NCBI RefSeq assembly: GCF_051535235.1
Contig: NZ_JBPPLZ010000006.1
Location: 189,259-253,258 of the forward strand
DNA length: 64,000 nucleotides
Source of the DNA: Nitrobacter sp051535235
GTDB taxonomy: Bacteria > Pseudomonadota > Alphaproteobacteria > Rhizobiales > Xanthobacteraceae
Reading direction: 5' to 3'
Positions 54,588 to 63,586 of the stretch are shown one piece after another. Below the pieces are notes generated by a model, which did no database searches, was not told the DNA's origin, and saw nothing but the letters and a program-made list of their open reading frames with translations. Position numbers and translations under genes: made by a program. Within the stretch, counting starts at the first letter, position 1. Each line of letters starts with the position of its first letter.

Positions 54588-55376
54588 CTAGCGGAACAAC
54601 GCGGCTGCGGATTGCAGCATCTGATCGGCGGCGCTGATGACCTTGGCGTTCATCTCGTAGGCGCGCTGCGCGGCGATCAGGTCGGAAATTTCGGAGACCA
54701 CCTCGACGTTGGCCTGTTCGAGGTTCGACTGCTGCATGTCGCCGTAGCCGTCGATATTGGCGACGCCGTCCTGCGGCGGCCCGGAGGCCGGCGTCTCGGT
54801 GAAGTTGTTGTCGCCGACGGGCTGCAGGCCGGCCTTGTTGACGAAGCGGGTCAGGCCGATCTGGCCGAGCACGGTCGGCGTCGTCGAGCCCGGCAACGTC
54901 ACCGACACCTGCCCCTGCGCGTTGATGGTGATGCCGGATGAATTCTGCGGGATCGTGATCGTCGGCTGTACGGGGTTGCCCTGTGCGTTGACGATGCGGC
55001 CCTGGTTATCCATCTGGAAGGTGCCGTCGCGAGTGTATTGGTAGGTGCCGTCCGGCATCTGGATCTTGAAGAAGCCTTCGCCGCGGATGGCGATGTCGAG
55101 ATCGTTGCCGGTCATCGAAAGTGTGCCCTGGCTCATCAGCCGCGGCGTGCCGACGGTCTTGACGCCGCCGCCGAGATCGATGCCCACGGGCAGGATCGTG
55201 CCCTGATCGGAGGCCTGGGCGCCGACGCGGCGGACGTGATCGTAGATCAGGTCCTGAAACGCGGCCCGCTGTTTCTTGTAGCCGGTGGTGCGCAGGTTCG
55301 CGATGTTGTTGGAGATGACCTGAACGTTCAGCTCCTGAGCCGCCATTCCGGTCGCTGCGGTATAGAGGGCACGCAT
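54588..55376 (-). CDS. flgG: Flagellar distal rod protein FlgG
   Basis: 262 residues, exact family length. MRALYTAATGMAAQELNVQV and ISNNIANLRTTGYKKQRAAF at the N-terminus and SNVEVVSEISDLIAAQRAYEMNAKVI (here QANVEV) at the C-terminus are diagnostic. It builds the distal rod. It starts 12 bases after flgF and precedes flgA by 11. Confidence 0.96.
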   Translation of the reverse strand: MRALYTAATGMAAQELNVQVISNNIANLRTTGYKKQRAAFQDLIYDHVRRVGAQASDQGTILPVGIDLGGGVKTVGTPRLMSQGTLSMTGNDLDIAIRGEGFFKIQMPDGTYQYTRDGTFQMDNQGRIVNAQGNPVQPTITIPQNSSGITINAQGQVSVTLPGSTTPTVLGQIGLTRFVNKAGLQPVGDNNFTETPASGPPQDGVANIDGYGDMQQSNLEQANVEVVSEISDLIAAQRAYEMNAKVISAADQMLQSAAALFR

Positions 55377-55388
55377 GAATCTCTTTCC

Positions 55389-56156
55389 TTATGCCGGAAC
55401 GTCGGCGAGCTTTTCGATCGCCGATCGCTGCAGGTCGCTTTGCTGCTGCAGCAGCGTCGCCATCTGCGTGTAGGCGCGGGACACTTCGACCATGCGGCTC
55501 ATCTCGCTCACCGCGCTGACGTTGGAACGCTCGATGAAGCCCTGGCGGACCCGCGCCTTGGTGTCGGGTTGGGCGATGTTGCCTTCGCCCGCGGCGTAGA
55601 GGTTGGAGCCTTCCTTGAGCAGCTTCTGCGCCTGCGCGAACGAGACCAGCCGCAGCTTGCCGCGGATGGAGTCGGCCGCGTTGTTGGTGCCCTCGATCAC
55701 CGTCACGGTGCCGTCGTCGGATATCGCGATGTCGTGGTCGGTCTGCTGGAACGTGATCGGCCCGCTGGTGCCGAGCACCTGGTTGCCCGAGGCCGTCACC
55801 AGTTGTCCCTGCGCGTTGATCTGCAGCCCGCCGTCGCGGGTGTAGCGTTCGCCGTCCGGCGTCTGCACCACCAGGAACGCCTTGCCGTCGATGGCGACAT
55901 CGAGCGGGTTCTTGGTCTGCTCGGTCGGTCCGCCGGCGAAGTCATGGAAGGTGGCGCGATCCTGCACGAAGCTGAGGCGGCGGTCGCCGCCGACGAAGTT
56001 GTCTTCGTGGGCGACCGGCATCAGGTATTCCTCGAACAGCGAGCGGTCGGCCTTGTAACCGTTGGTGTTGACGTTCGCGACGTTGTTCGCAACGACATCC
56101 ATCTGCCGTTCGAGCATCATCTGCCGCGATAGTCCGATGAGAAGGGTATTCTCCAT
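55389..56156 (-). CDS. flgF: Flagellar proximal rod protein FlgF
   Basis: 255 residues. The N-terminal LIGLSRQMMLERQMDVVANN and NVNTNGYKADRSLFEEYL, plus the C-terminal SNVSAVSEMSRMVEVSRAYTQM, mark a rod protein of the FlgF type. It leads flgF-flgG-flgA-flgH on the minus strand. A sigma-54-like promoter lies about 100 bases upstream. Confidence 0.94.
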   Translation of the reverse strand: MENTLLIGLSRQMMLERQMDVVANNVANVNTNGYKADRSLFEEYLMPVAHEDNFVGGDRRLSFVQDRATFHDFAGGPTEQTKNPLDVAIDGKAFLVVQTPDGERYTRDGGLQINAQGQLVTASGNQVLGTSGPITFQQTDHDIAISDDGTVTVIEGTNNAADSIRGKLRLVSFAQAQKLLKEGSNLYAAGEGNIAQPDTKARVRQGFIERSNVSAVSEMSRMVEVSRAYTQMATLLQQQSDLQRSAIEKLADVPA

Positions 56157-56258
56157 CGGTGGTTCTCCCCTCGAAGATCCGCGTCAGGCCCTCCCAGGCG
56201 TTGGCGGATCGTTTCCGACCTCAGGCTCTCCCAAGCCTTGCGGTCGTCCAGGGATGTA

Positions 56259-56273
56259 GCGAAAGCCGTGCCA
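56259..56273 (-). promoter_or_regulatory. Sigma-54 promoter of flgF
   Basis: The minus strand reads TGGCAC, five bases, then TCGC: one mismatch to the TGGCAC-N5-TTGC consensus, with correct GG/GC spacing. It lies 103 bases before the flgF start. Confidence 0.65.
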
Positions 56274-56380
56274 TGTCTGAAAACTAAGAATTTTCAATTC
56301 GTTATGGAAACGAACAGGCGCCGACAGCTCGGCAATAAGATCTTGTTGACCATAACGGCCCGGCAAAATCTTCCTACCGC

Positions 56381-56409
56381 ATGGTTAAAAGAAAGAATCC
56401 ATTAACCAT
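56381..56409. promoter_or_regulatory. Two opposed CtrA half-sites between flgF and fliL
   Basis: TTAACCAT is found on the minus strand at 56388-56381 and on the plus strand at 56402-56409, 13 bases apart and pointing away from each other. A TTGACCAT variant lies at 56346. They sit in the 365-base divergent region between the rod operon and the fliL operon. Confidence 0.45.
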
Positions 56410-56452
56410 TGAGAACCTAGTCTTAACGCCTGTAGGGCGCGCCGTGCGCCGG

Positions 56453-56467
56453 GGGCATCTGTTTCGC
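56453..56467 (+). promoter_or_regulatory. Possible sigma-54 promoter of fliL
   Basis: GGGCAT, five bases, then TCGC: correct GG/GC spacing but three mismatches to consensus. It ends 54 bases before the fliL ATG. Confidence 0.35.
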
Positions 56468-56521
56468 GTCGTTAGCCTGCTCGGCGGCATCGGACTAAAC
56501 CCTCTAACGGGCGAACTGACG

Positions 56522-57019
56522 ATGGCAGAGAAAGATCAGGCCGAGAAAACGGCAGCCGAAGGCGACGCACCGCCCGCTTCCAAGAAAAAGAAACTGATCC
56601 TGATCGCCGCGGCCGTTGCGGTGCTTTGCCTCGCGGGCGGAGCAGGCGCCTGGTTCTTCTTCTTTCACGGTCACGGCGACGAACAGCATGCGGAAGCGCC
56701 GCCGCCGAAGCCGCCGGCCTTCATCGAAGTCCCCGATATGCTGGTCAACCTGGTCGGAGCGCCGGGCGAGCGCGTGCAATATCTCAAGGTGAAGGTGGTT
56801 CTCGAGGTCAAGGACGAGCCGCAGGTCGAGAAGATCAAGCCGGCGCTGCCGCGGGTCACCGATCTCTTTCAGACCTACATGCGCGAACTGCGCCCCAGCG
56901 ACCTCAACGGTTCGGCCGGGCTGTTTCGACTGAAGGAAGAACTGACCAGGCGGGTCAACACGGCGATCGCGCCCAGTCATGTCAGTGCCGTGCTGTTCAA
57001 GGAAGTCGTCATCCAGTGA
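56522..57019 (+). CDS. fliL: Flagellar basal-body-associated protein FliL
   Basis: 165 residues from ATG 56522; an upstream ATG at 56381 would add 47 residues of non-FliL sequence. A single membrane segment (about 25-47, LILIAAAVAVLCLAGGAGAWFFFF) follows a KKKK stop-transfer. The periplasmic part has FIEVPDMLVNL and ELRPSDLNGSAGLFRLKEEL, family blocks. It surrounds the stator at the rotor. It leads fliL-fliM-DUF6468-motE. Confidence 0.93.
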   Translation: MAEKDQAEKTAAEGDAPPASKKKKLILIAAAVAVLCLAGGAGAWFFFFHGHGDEQHAEAPPPKPPAFIEVPDMLVNLVGAPGERVQYLKVKVVLEVKDEPQVEKIKPALPRVTDLFQTYMRELRPSDLNGSAGLFRLKEELTRRVNTAIAPSHVSAVLFKEVVIQ

Positions 57020-57037
57020 CGGGACGGGGGCAGGGTC

Positions 57038-58243
57038 ATGGCGGGCGATAACGATCAGTTGGACCAGGATGCGATCGCAGCCCAGTGGGAGGCGTCGCTT
57101 GGCTCGGAGGATCCCGAGGAGGCCGCGAAGTCGGCTGCCGCCAATGAACTCACGGAGACGATGGCGGAACAGTGGGCCGCCATGGTCGAGGACGGAGGCC
57201 GTAATTTCGGTACTGCCAAGAACGGCGGTGAACGGGTCCTCTCGCAGGAGGAAATCGACAGCCTGCTCGGTTTCAGCGTCGGCGAGATCAACGTCGACGA
57301 TAGCTCCGGCATCCGCGCGATCATCGACTCGGCGATGGTGTCTTACGAGCGCCTGCCGATGCTGGAGATCGTGTTCGACCGCCTGGTGCGGTTGATGACG
57401 ACATCCCTGCGCAATTTCACCTCCGACAATGTGGAGGTCTCGCTCGACCGCATCACCTCGGTCCGCTTCGGCGACTACATGAACTCGATTCCCTTGCCGG
57501 CCGTTCTCAGCGTGTTCAAGGCGGAGGAATGGGAGAACTTCGGGCTGGCGATGGTCGATTCCAGCCTGATCTACTCCATGATCGACGTGCTGCTCGGCGG
57601 CCGTCGCGGCCAGACGTCACTGCGGATCGAAGGCCGGCCCTACACGACAATCGAAACCAATCTGGTGAAGCGGCTGGTCGAGGTCGTTCTGGCCGACGCC
57701 GAACAGGCGTTCCGGCCGCTGTCGCCGGTGTCGTTCACGATCGACCGGCTTGAGACCAATCCGCGTTTCGCGGCGATCACCCGTCCGGCCAACGCTGCGA
57801 TCTTGGTCCGGCTGCGCATCGATATGGAAGACCGCGGCGGCTACATCGAACTGCTGCTTCCCTATGCCACCATCGAACCGATCCGCAACGTGTTGTTGCA
57901 GATGTTCATGGGTGAAAAGTTCGGCCGCGATCTGATCTGGGAGGGCCACCTCGCCACCGAGATCGCGCAGGCGCAGATCGCCGTCGACGCGGTGCTGTAC
58001 GAGGCCGAGATCCCGCTCAAGCAGCTCATGACCCTGAAGGTCGGCGACACGCTGCCGCTGGACATGCGTCCCGATGCGTCGGTGGCGGTGCGGTGCGGCA
58101 GCGTCACGCTGACGGAGGGCCGCATGGGACGCGTCGGCGACCGCGTCGCCATTCGCGTATCCAGACACTTGCGCAAACCGAACACGACTTTTGCCATGTT
58201 CGAGAGAGCGGACGAACAGACCAAGATGATGGAGGCCCAATGA
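57038..58243 (+). CDS. fliM: Flagellar motor switch protein FliM
   Basis: 401 residues. The start motif LSQEEIDSLLG, normally near the N-terminus, is at residues 68-78, behind an acidic Ala/Glu-rich extension usual in this group. The CheC-like middle domain carries FDRLVRLMTTSLRNFTSDNVEVSL. The C-terminal SpoA domain has LMTLKVGDTLPLDMRPDASVAV. It is part of the C-ring and binds CheY-P and FliG. The stop overlaps the next start (ATGA). Confidence 0.96.
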   Translation: MAGDNDQLDQDAIAAQWEASLGSEDPEEAAKSAAANELTETMAEQWAAMVEDGGRNFGTAKNGGERVLSQEEIDSLLGFSVGEINVDDSSGIRAIIDSAMVSYERLPMLEIVFDRLVRLMTTSLRNFTSDNVEVSLDRITSVRFGDYMNSIPLPAVLSVFKAEEWENFGLAMVDSSLIYSMIDVLLGGRRGQTSLRIEGRPYTTIETNLVKRLVEVVLADAEQAFRPLSPVSFTIDRLETNPRFAAITRPANAAILVRLRIDMEDRGGYIELLLPYATIEPIRNVLLQMFMGEKFGRDLIWEGHLATEIAQAQIAVDAVLYEAEIPLKQLMTLKVGDTLPLDMRPDASVAVRCGSVTLTEGRMGRVGDRVAIRVSRHLRKPNTTFAMFERADEQTKMMEAQ

Positions 58244-58674
58244 ACCACTCTTTCGGACTAGCGATCGAGAGCCTTGTCGCGGTTCTTCTCGTCTTGACAA
58301 TCGGTTATTGCATGCTGCTGAACAAACGGCTGAAGCGGCTGAGAGCGGACGAGCAGTCGCTGAAGGCGACCATCGGCGAATTGATCACAGCGACGGAGAT
58401 CGCAGAGCGCGCCATCGGCGGGCTGAAGCACACCGTGCGCGACGTCAATGACAATCTCGGCAATCAGATCGTCTCGGCCACAGAACTGTCGCGGCAGTTG
58501 GCGAAGCAACTGACGGAGGGTGACGCAGTCGTGCGGCGGCTGACCCGGATCGCGCTCGCGGCGCGCCCGGCGACGGCCCCGGAACCGGAGCCCGCGCCCA
58601 GCGATGCCCGCTCGGTCGCAGCCGCGGCGCGGGCATTTTCCGAACGTAGAAGGGCAAGCGGCCTCGCTGCATGA
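58240..58674 (+). CDS. DUF6468-type small membrane protein of the flagellar operon
   Basis: 144 residues. One N-terminal membrane helix (about 8-26) precedes a cytoplasmic helical region with GELITATEIAERAIGGLKHTV and ends in an Ala/Pro-rich tail. This matches the family called DUF6468, found between fliM and motE in alphaproteobacteria. Function unknown, probably linked to the motor. It overlaps fliM by four bases and motE by four. Confidence 0.75.
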   Translation: MNHSFGLAIESLVAVLLVLTIGYCMLLNKRLKRLRADEQSLKATIGELITATEIAERAIGGLKHTVRDVNDNLGNQIVSATELSRQLAKQLTEGDAVVRRLTRIALAARPATAPEPEPAPSDARSVAAAARAFSERRRASGLAA

Positions 58675-59489
58675 ATGCTTTCAGGGACATCCGGGTTATT
58701 CCTGTCGTCGTGGTTGCGATCTTCGGCCTCGCGGTGCTCAAGATCGCGGGCCTCGTGGTCGACGGCGGTTACGTCTTCGACGACCAGCCGAATTCGACCC
58801 ACCGGTCATGGGCACAGGAGAACCTGAACTTTCCGGGCGCGACTTCCTATGCAGGCGACGTCACGGGCTCGGTCGAGACCAAGAAAAAAGAGGACCCCGG
58901 CAAGGAGAGCGCCGAAAAGGCCGAAAAGAAGGAACCTGACGGAGAGTCCAAGCCGGCGGACGGCGCGCCGGGACTGTCGAAGGCGGGCGTTGTCACCATT
59001 CCGGAGCCCGGGCAATCGGTGTCGCCGTCCGAACGCGCGATCCTCGAGCGGCTTCAGAGCCGGCGCCAGGAACTCGAAGCACGCGCGCGGGAAATCGACA
59101 TTCGCGAGAGCCTTCTGAAGTCCGCTGAAAAGCGCATCGAGGGCCGCGTCGAGGAGATGAAGGGCATCGAATCGCGGATCGCAACCGCCACCGACCAGAA
59201 GAACGAGGCCGAAGCCGCCCGCTTCAAGGGACTCGTGACGATGTACGAGAACATGAAGCCGAAAGACGCCGCCAAGGTGTTCGACCGACTGGAAATGTCG
59301 GTGTTGTTCGAGCTTGCCTCGAAGATCGCGCCACGCAAGATGTCGGACATTCTCGGCCAGATGTCGCCTGCGGCGGCCGAACGGCTGACGGTCGAAATGG
59401 CGCGCCGGGCCAGCGGCGGCGACGCCACCACCGCGGACGCCGATCTTCCGAAGATCGAGGGCAAGCCGACACCGCAGAACCCCAATTAA
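58671..59489 (+). CDS. motE: MotE-type flagellar motor chaperone
   Basis: 272 residues. It has one N-terminal membrane anchor (about 8-28), a charged Lys/Glu region, a coiled coil (about 120-185), and a C-terminal MgtE-N-like domain with YENMKPKDAAKVFDRLEMSV and APRKMSDILGQMSPAAAERLT. In Sinorhizobium MotE is a periplasmic chaperone of MotC. It overlaps the preceding gene by four bases. A CtrA-type box follows its stop by nine bases. Confidence 0.85.
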   Translation: MNAFRDIRVIPVVVVAIFGLAVLKIAGLVVDGGYVFDDQPNSTHRSWAQENLNFPGATSYAGDVTGSVETKKKEDPGKESAEKAEKKEPDGESKPADGAPGLSKAGVVTIPEPGQSVSPSERAILERLQSRRQELEARAREIDIRESLLKSAEKRIEGRVEEMKGIESRIATATDQKNEAEAARFKGLVTMYENMKPKDAAKVFDRLEMSVLFELASKIAPRKMSDILGQMSPAAAERLTVEMARRASGGDATTADADLPKIEGKPTPQNPN

Positions 59490-59498
59490 TATCCTTGT

Positions 59499-59513
59499 TT
59501 AATAGGGCCTTAA
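59499..59513. promoter_or_regulatory. Full CtrA-type box upstream of the TPR gene
   Basis: TTAA, seven bases (TAGGGCC), then TTAA: an exact match to the CtrA full-site consensus. It is nine bases after motE and 189 bases before the TPR gene. A dispersed repeat lies between box and gene. Confidence 0.55.
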
Positions 59514-59566
59514 TTCCACAATTCTAGAGTCCGTCTGATCGGCGTGCAGCCGCCGATCAGGAGTTG

Positions 59567-59687
59567 ATAGCGTTTTTCGCGCGAAGCATGTCCTCGGGCT
59601 TGACCGGGGATGGATACCGGTTCGCGTGAGGAAAACGCGTCAAGGCAGCAATCAGAGCTTCGCTTCAGAAGCGAAGTTCTGGAGTCG
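59567..59687 (+). repeat. Dispersed repeat, copy B
   Basis: Starts ATAGCGTTTTTCGCGCGAAG, contains CATGTCCTCGGGCTTGACC and GGATACCGGTTCGCGTGAGG, and ends in GCTTCAGAAGCGAAGTTCTG. The same family is at 23697-23804 and, inverted, at 63587-63720. It lies within the leader of the TPR gene. Confidence 0.8.
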
Positions 59688-59701
59688 AGAGACGATCTGG
59701 A

Positions 59702-62700
59702 ATGGTGCGGACGACTGCCGCTGGATGTTGGTCGCAAGCGCGCTCTCGCGCGCGGCGGCTTTCGCGCGGCTGGATTCCGGTGCTCGCAACCGCGCTGCTG
59801 CTGCTCGCTCTGACATTTCCCGGTGCAAGCCGCGCGCAGGCCATCAGGGGCGAGGCGAGCTTTGCGGCGGCGAAAGGTTATGCCCGGCTCGTGCTCAAGC
59901 TCGACGACGACGTCGATTCCGAAGTGACGGTTGCCGGCACCATCCTCGTGATCCGCTTCAAGCGGCCGGTTGATATTCCCGTCGACAAGCTGTCGGAGGC
60001 GGTGCCGGACTATGTCGGCTCGGCGCGCCGCGATCCCGATGGCCTGGCCATTCGCCTGGCGCTGGCACGCAAGGTTTCCGTCAACACGATGACGGCGGGC
60101 GAGCGCGTGTTCATCGATCTCATGCCCGATGGCTGGAAGGGTCCGCCGCCGGGTCTGCCGCAGGACGTGGTTCGCGACCTGGCTGAACGCGCTCGCGCCG
60201 CCGAGCGCGCGTTGCGTGAAGAGCGCAGTTTGGAAGCGTCGAAGAAGCGCCCGCCGGTTCGCGTGCGCGCGTCGGTGCAGCCGACCTTCGTGCGCTACGT
60301 TTTCGAACTGCCGAATGGGGCCAATGTTTCGTCCGCCCTCAACGAGCAGAAACTCGCGCTGTTGTTCAAGCCGGCGCTGACTTTCGATCTGGCGGACGCC
60401 AAACTGGTGGCACCCGCCAACGTCGCCTCGATCGCGCAGAAGAGGGAAAGCGACGGCTCGCGGGTCGAGATAAAACTGATCGGCGATGTCGACGTGCATT
60501 CGTTCCGTGAAGAGAAAAACTACATCGTCGATATCGGCTTCCATCAGACCGGCAATAGTCTGTCGGCGGCGATTGCCGAAGCACAGCCGGCCGACGCCGC
60601 TGCCGCGCCCGCAAAGCCGGCCGGGATTCCGCCGCCGACGTCGGAGACGATTGCCGAACAGGCCGGACTGACGGTTGGGCCGCCCCCGTCAGACGGCAAA
60701 CCGGCCCCGGCTGCGAAAGCGCCCGAAACGCCCCCGGTCGTCGCCGCGCCCGTCGTGACGGAAAAACCCGCGTCCAGTCAGCCCGCGTCCGAAAAGCCGG
60801 CCGCAGAAAAGCCGGCCGTCGTCGAAACGCCGCCCGCGCCGGTCGCCAAGGCCGCCGTGTCGGAGGTGGTGCCGGCAAAACAGGCGCCGGTCGGAAACGC
60901 CGAACAGGAGCCGGCAAAGGTCGCATCAGCAAAACCGGCGGCGCCGCCGCCATCGTCGGCGAAGGGAAGCGCGAACGACGCCGTGACCGTCGCGGCGGTA
61001 CGGCGCAGCGACGGCTTTCGTCTGACGTTCGGTTTCGACCGGCCGACGCCGGCCGCGCTGTTTCGCCGCGCCGATGCGGTGTGGCTGGTGTTCGACTCGG
61101 AGAAGCCGGTCGACGTGGACGCGATCCGGAAAGAGGGCGGGTCGCTCATCACCGACATCGACCGTCGCCCCGTGGAGAATGGGCAGGCGATCCGCATCCG
61201 CCTGACCCGTCCGCAACTGGTCTCGATCTCGGCCGGCGAGCCCGACGGTTCCGCGTCGGTCGCGCCGGGCCGGCGCTGGGAGGTGGTGTTCGCCGATGCC
61301 GTGCAGAAGTCGTCGCGCGCGCTGACCGCGCAGCGCAATGTCGTCGATCGCAATCATGCGAGCGTCACCGTGCCGCTCGCCGGCACCGGCAGGCTGCACC
61401 GGATCGTCGATCCCGACTCGGGCGACGCCCTGATGGTCGTCACCGCGCTTCCGCCCGCGCAGGGGTTTGTCAGGCACCAGGAATTCGTGGAGTTCTCGCT
61501 GCGCGAATCGACCCATGGCGTGGTCGTCGAGCCGAAGGCCGACGATATCGCTATCGAGGTCGCGCCCGACAAGGTCACGGTGACCCGGCCCGGCGGTCTC
61601 ACTCTGTCGGCGGCCAACTCCGCCCCCGAGCGAGCGACCACCGCGGCGCGGCCGATCTTCGATGTCGGCGAGTGGCAGAAAGACAGCAACGCCGATTTCT
61701 TCCAGCGGCTGGACGAACTGGTCGACGTGGCGTCGGCCGCAGGTAGCGACGAGGCGCGAACCGCGGCGCGGATCGACCTCGCCCGGTTTTATATGGCGCG
61801 CGGCTTCTATTATGAAGCCAAGGCTGTCCTCGACCTCGCGCTGTCCGAACAGAATCCCGGACAGGAAGATCCGGTGCTGCTGATCGTGCATTCGGTCGCG
61901 AGTTCGCTGACCAACTACACGGCGGCTGCGACGCGCGATCTCGCCAATCCGGCGATCGGCGCCAACTACGATTCCCAGCTCTGGAAGGCGCTCGCGCTCG
62001 CGCAGCAGCGCAAGTGGGCGGAGGCGCGCGAGAAGTTCAAGAACGCCCAGTTCGCCATCTCCGCGTTGCCGCTCGGGTTGCAACGCCCGATCGTCGCCGA
62101 TGCGATGCGGGCGTCGCTTGAGGTCGGCGACTATTCGGGCGCCGCCGCGCGCAGCAGCGACCTCGATGCCATCGGCATTCCCGACGAGATGAAGCCCAAC
62201 GTCACGGTCATGCGCGGGCGGCTGTCTGAAGCGTTGGGGCGCGACAAGGATGCGCTTGCCCAATACGAGGAGGCGATGGCCTCGCCAGATCGCGAAGCCG
62301 CGACCGAGGCGCAGATACACGACATCGCGTTGCGGCAGAAGCGCGGCGAGATCAAGCCGGATGAGGCGCTGCGCGATCTCGAAACGCTATCGGTGACGTG
62401 GCGCGGCGATCGGCTGGAGGTGCAGACGCTGAAAATGCTGATGGCGCTCTACACCGATGCGGGCCGCTATACCGAAGCGCTCGCGGTTGCGAAGACCGCC
62501 ACCAAGCTGGAGCCGGATTACGCTGTGTCGCGCCAGATTCAGGACAGTGCCTCGGCGCTGTTTGCCGAGCTTTTCCTCGGCACCAAAGGCGACAACCTTC
62601 CGCCTGTCGATGCGCTGGCGATGTTTTACGACTATCGCGATCTGACGCCGATCGGCCGGCGCGGCGATGAAATGATCCGTCGGCTCGCCGATCGCCTTGT

Positions 62701-63448
62701 CGGCGTCGATCTGCTCGATCAGGCGAGCGATCTCCTGCAGTATCAGGTCGATCATCGGCTGGACGGTGCGGCGCGCGCGCAGGTCGCCGCGCGGCTTGCG
62801 ATGGTCTATCTGATGAACCGCAAGCCGGACCGGGCGATCGCCGCACTTCGCACCACGCGCATCGCCGATCTCGCCGGCGAATTGCGGCAGCAACGATTGC
62901 TGCTCGAGGCGCGCGCGCAGAGCGACATCGGCCGGCGCGATCTCGCCCTCGACATCATCTCCAATCTCACCGGGCGTGAGGCGATCCGCCTGCGGTCGGA
63001 CATCTACTGGGCGTCGCGGCGCTGGCGCGATGCGTCCGAGCAGATCGAACTCTATTACGGCGACCGCTGGCGCGACTTCAAGCCGCTCACCGCGCACGAG
63101 AAGAGCGACATCATCCGTGCGGTGATCGGCTATGCGCTCGCCGAGGATGCACTGGGGCTCGCGCGATTCCGCGAAAAGTATGCGCCGTTGATGAGCGGCA
63201 CCGCCGACAAGATCGCTTTCGATACCGCGAGCAAGCCGGCCTCCGACAACAGCGCCGAGTTCGAGCAGATCGCCAGGATGGCGGCGAAAGTCGATACGCT
63301 CGATGGCTTCCTGCGCGAAATGAAATCGCGCTTTCCCGACATGACGGCGAGGACGCCGCCGCCGCCGGAAGCTGCGAAGACGGATTCCTCTCCGACCGGT
63401 GCGCTGCCGCAGATTGTCGGACTGAAGAACGTCGAGGCGTCGCGCTGA
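59702..63448 (+). CDS. Large exported TPR-repeat protein of the flagellar region
   Basis: 1248 residues. A Sec signal (about 20-47, ending ASRAQA) follows an Arg-rich start. The first 250 residues are beta-rich, with two blocks of similar shape that may be AMIN-like. A long Ala/Pro/Lys-rich linker (about 285-425) leads to another beta-rich part (about 430-640). Residues 650-1200 are helical, with TPR-like helix pairs such as ARIDLARFYMARGFYYEAKAVLDLAL and MLMALYTDAGRYTEALAVAKTA. Its cell location is probably periplasmic. Function unknown; position after motE and a CtrA box suggest a role in motility or the envelope. Start codon chosen for lack of a better one; its ribosome site is weak. Confidence 0.82.
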   Translation: MVRTTAAGCWSQARSRARRLSRGWIPVLATALLLLALTFPGASRAQAIRGEASFAAAKGYARLVLKLDDDVDSEVTVAGTILVIRFKRPVDIPVDKLSEAVPDYVGSARRDPDGLAIRLALARKVSVNTMTAGERVFIDLMPDGWKGPPPGLPQDVVRDLAERARAAERALREERSLEASKKRPPVRVRASVQPTFVRYVFELPNGANVSSALNEQKLALLFKPALTFDLADAKLVAPANVASIAQKRESDGSRVEIKLIGDVDVHSFREEKNYIVDIGFHQTGNSLSAAIAEAQPADAAAAPAKPAGIPPPTSETIAEQAGLTVGPPPSDGKPAPAAKAPETPPVVAAPVVTEKPASSQPASEKPAAEKPAVVETPPAPVAKAAVSEVVPAKQAPVGNAEQEPAKVASAKPAAPPPSSAKGSANDAVTVAAVRRSDGFRLTFGFDRPTPAALFRRADAVWLVFDSEKPVDVDAIRKEGGSLITDIDRRPVENGQAIRIRLTRPQLVSISAGEPDGSASVAPGRRWEVVFADAVQKSSRALTAQRNVVDRNHASVTVPLAGTGRLHRIVDPDSGDALMVVTALPPAQGFVRHQEFVEFSLRESTHGVVVEPKADDIAIEVAPDKVTVTRPGGLTLSAANSAPERATTAARPIFDVGEWQKDSNADFFQRLDELVDVASAAGSDEARTAARIDLARFYMARGFYYEAKAVLDLALSEQNPGQEDPVLLIVHSVASSLTNYTAAATRDLANPAIGANYDSQLWKALALAQQRKWAEAREKFKNAQFAISALPLGLQRPIVADAMRASLEVGDYSGAAARSSDLDAIGIPDEMKPNVTVMRGRLSEALGRDKDALAQYEEAMASPDREAATEAQIHDIALRQKRGEIKPDEALRDLETLSVTWRGDRLEVQTLKMLMALYTDAGRYTEALAVAKTATKLEPDYAVSRQIQDSASALFAELFLGTKGDNLPPVDALAMFYDYRDLTPIGRRGDEMIRRLADRLVGVDLLDQASDLLQYQVDHRLDGAARAQVAARLAMVYLMNRKPDRAIAALRTTRIADLAGELRQQRLLLEARAQSDIGRRDLALDIISNLTGREAIRLRSDIYWASRRWRDASEQIELYYGDRWRDFKPLTAHEKSDIIRAVIGYALAEDALGLARFREKYAPLMSGTADKIAFDTASKPASDNSAEFEQIARMAAKVDTLDGFLREMKSRFPDMTARTPPPPEAAKTDSSPTGALPQIVGLKNVEASR

Positions 63449-63486
63449 CGGGTCTTGCGTTTTGCGACCCGGACCGCGCCGCCGCC

Positions 63487-63540
63487 TAGAGCATGATCCC
63501 GAAAAGTGGAAACCGGTTTTCGGAAAAGATCATGCTCAAT
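63487..63540. repeat. Palindromic REP element
   Basis: GAGCATGATC (63489-63498) pairs with GATCATGCTC (63528-63537), and an inner CCGAAAA pairs with TTTTCGG. This palindrome type is widespread in Bradyrhizobiaceae. It may act as the terminator of the TPR gene. A single arm recurs at 33844. A further stem-loop (GAGTCTG with CAGACTC) follows at 63557-63587. Confidence 0.85.
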
Positions 63541-63586
63541 TAAAAAGATAAGCGACGAGTCTGATTCAACGCAGTTGAAGCAGACT

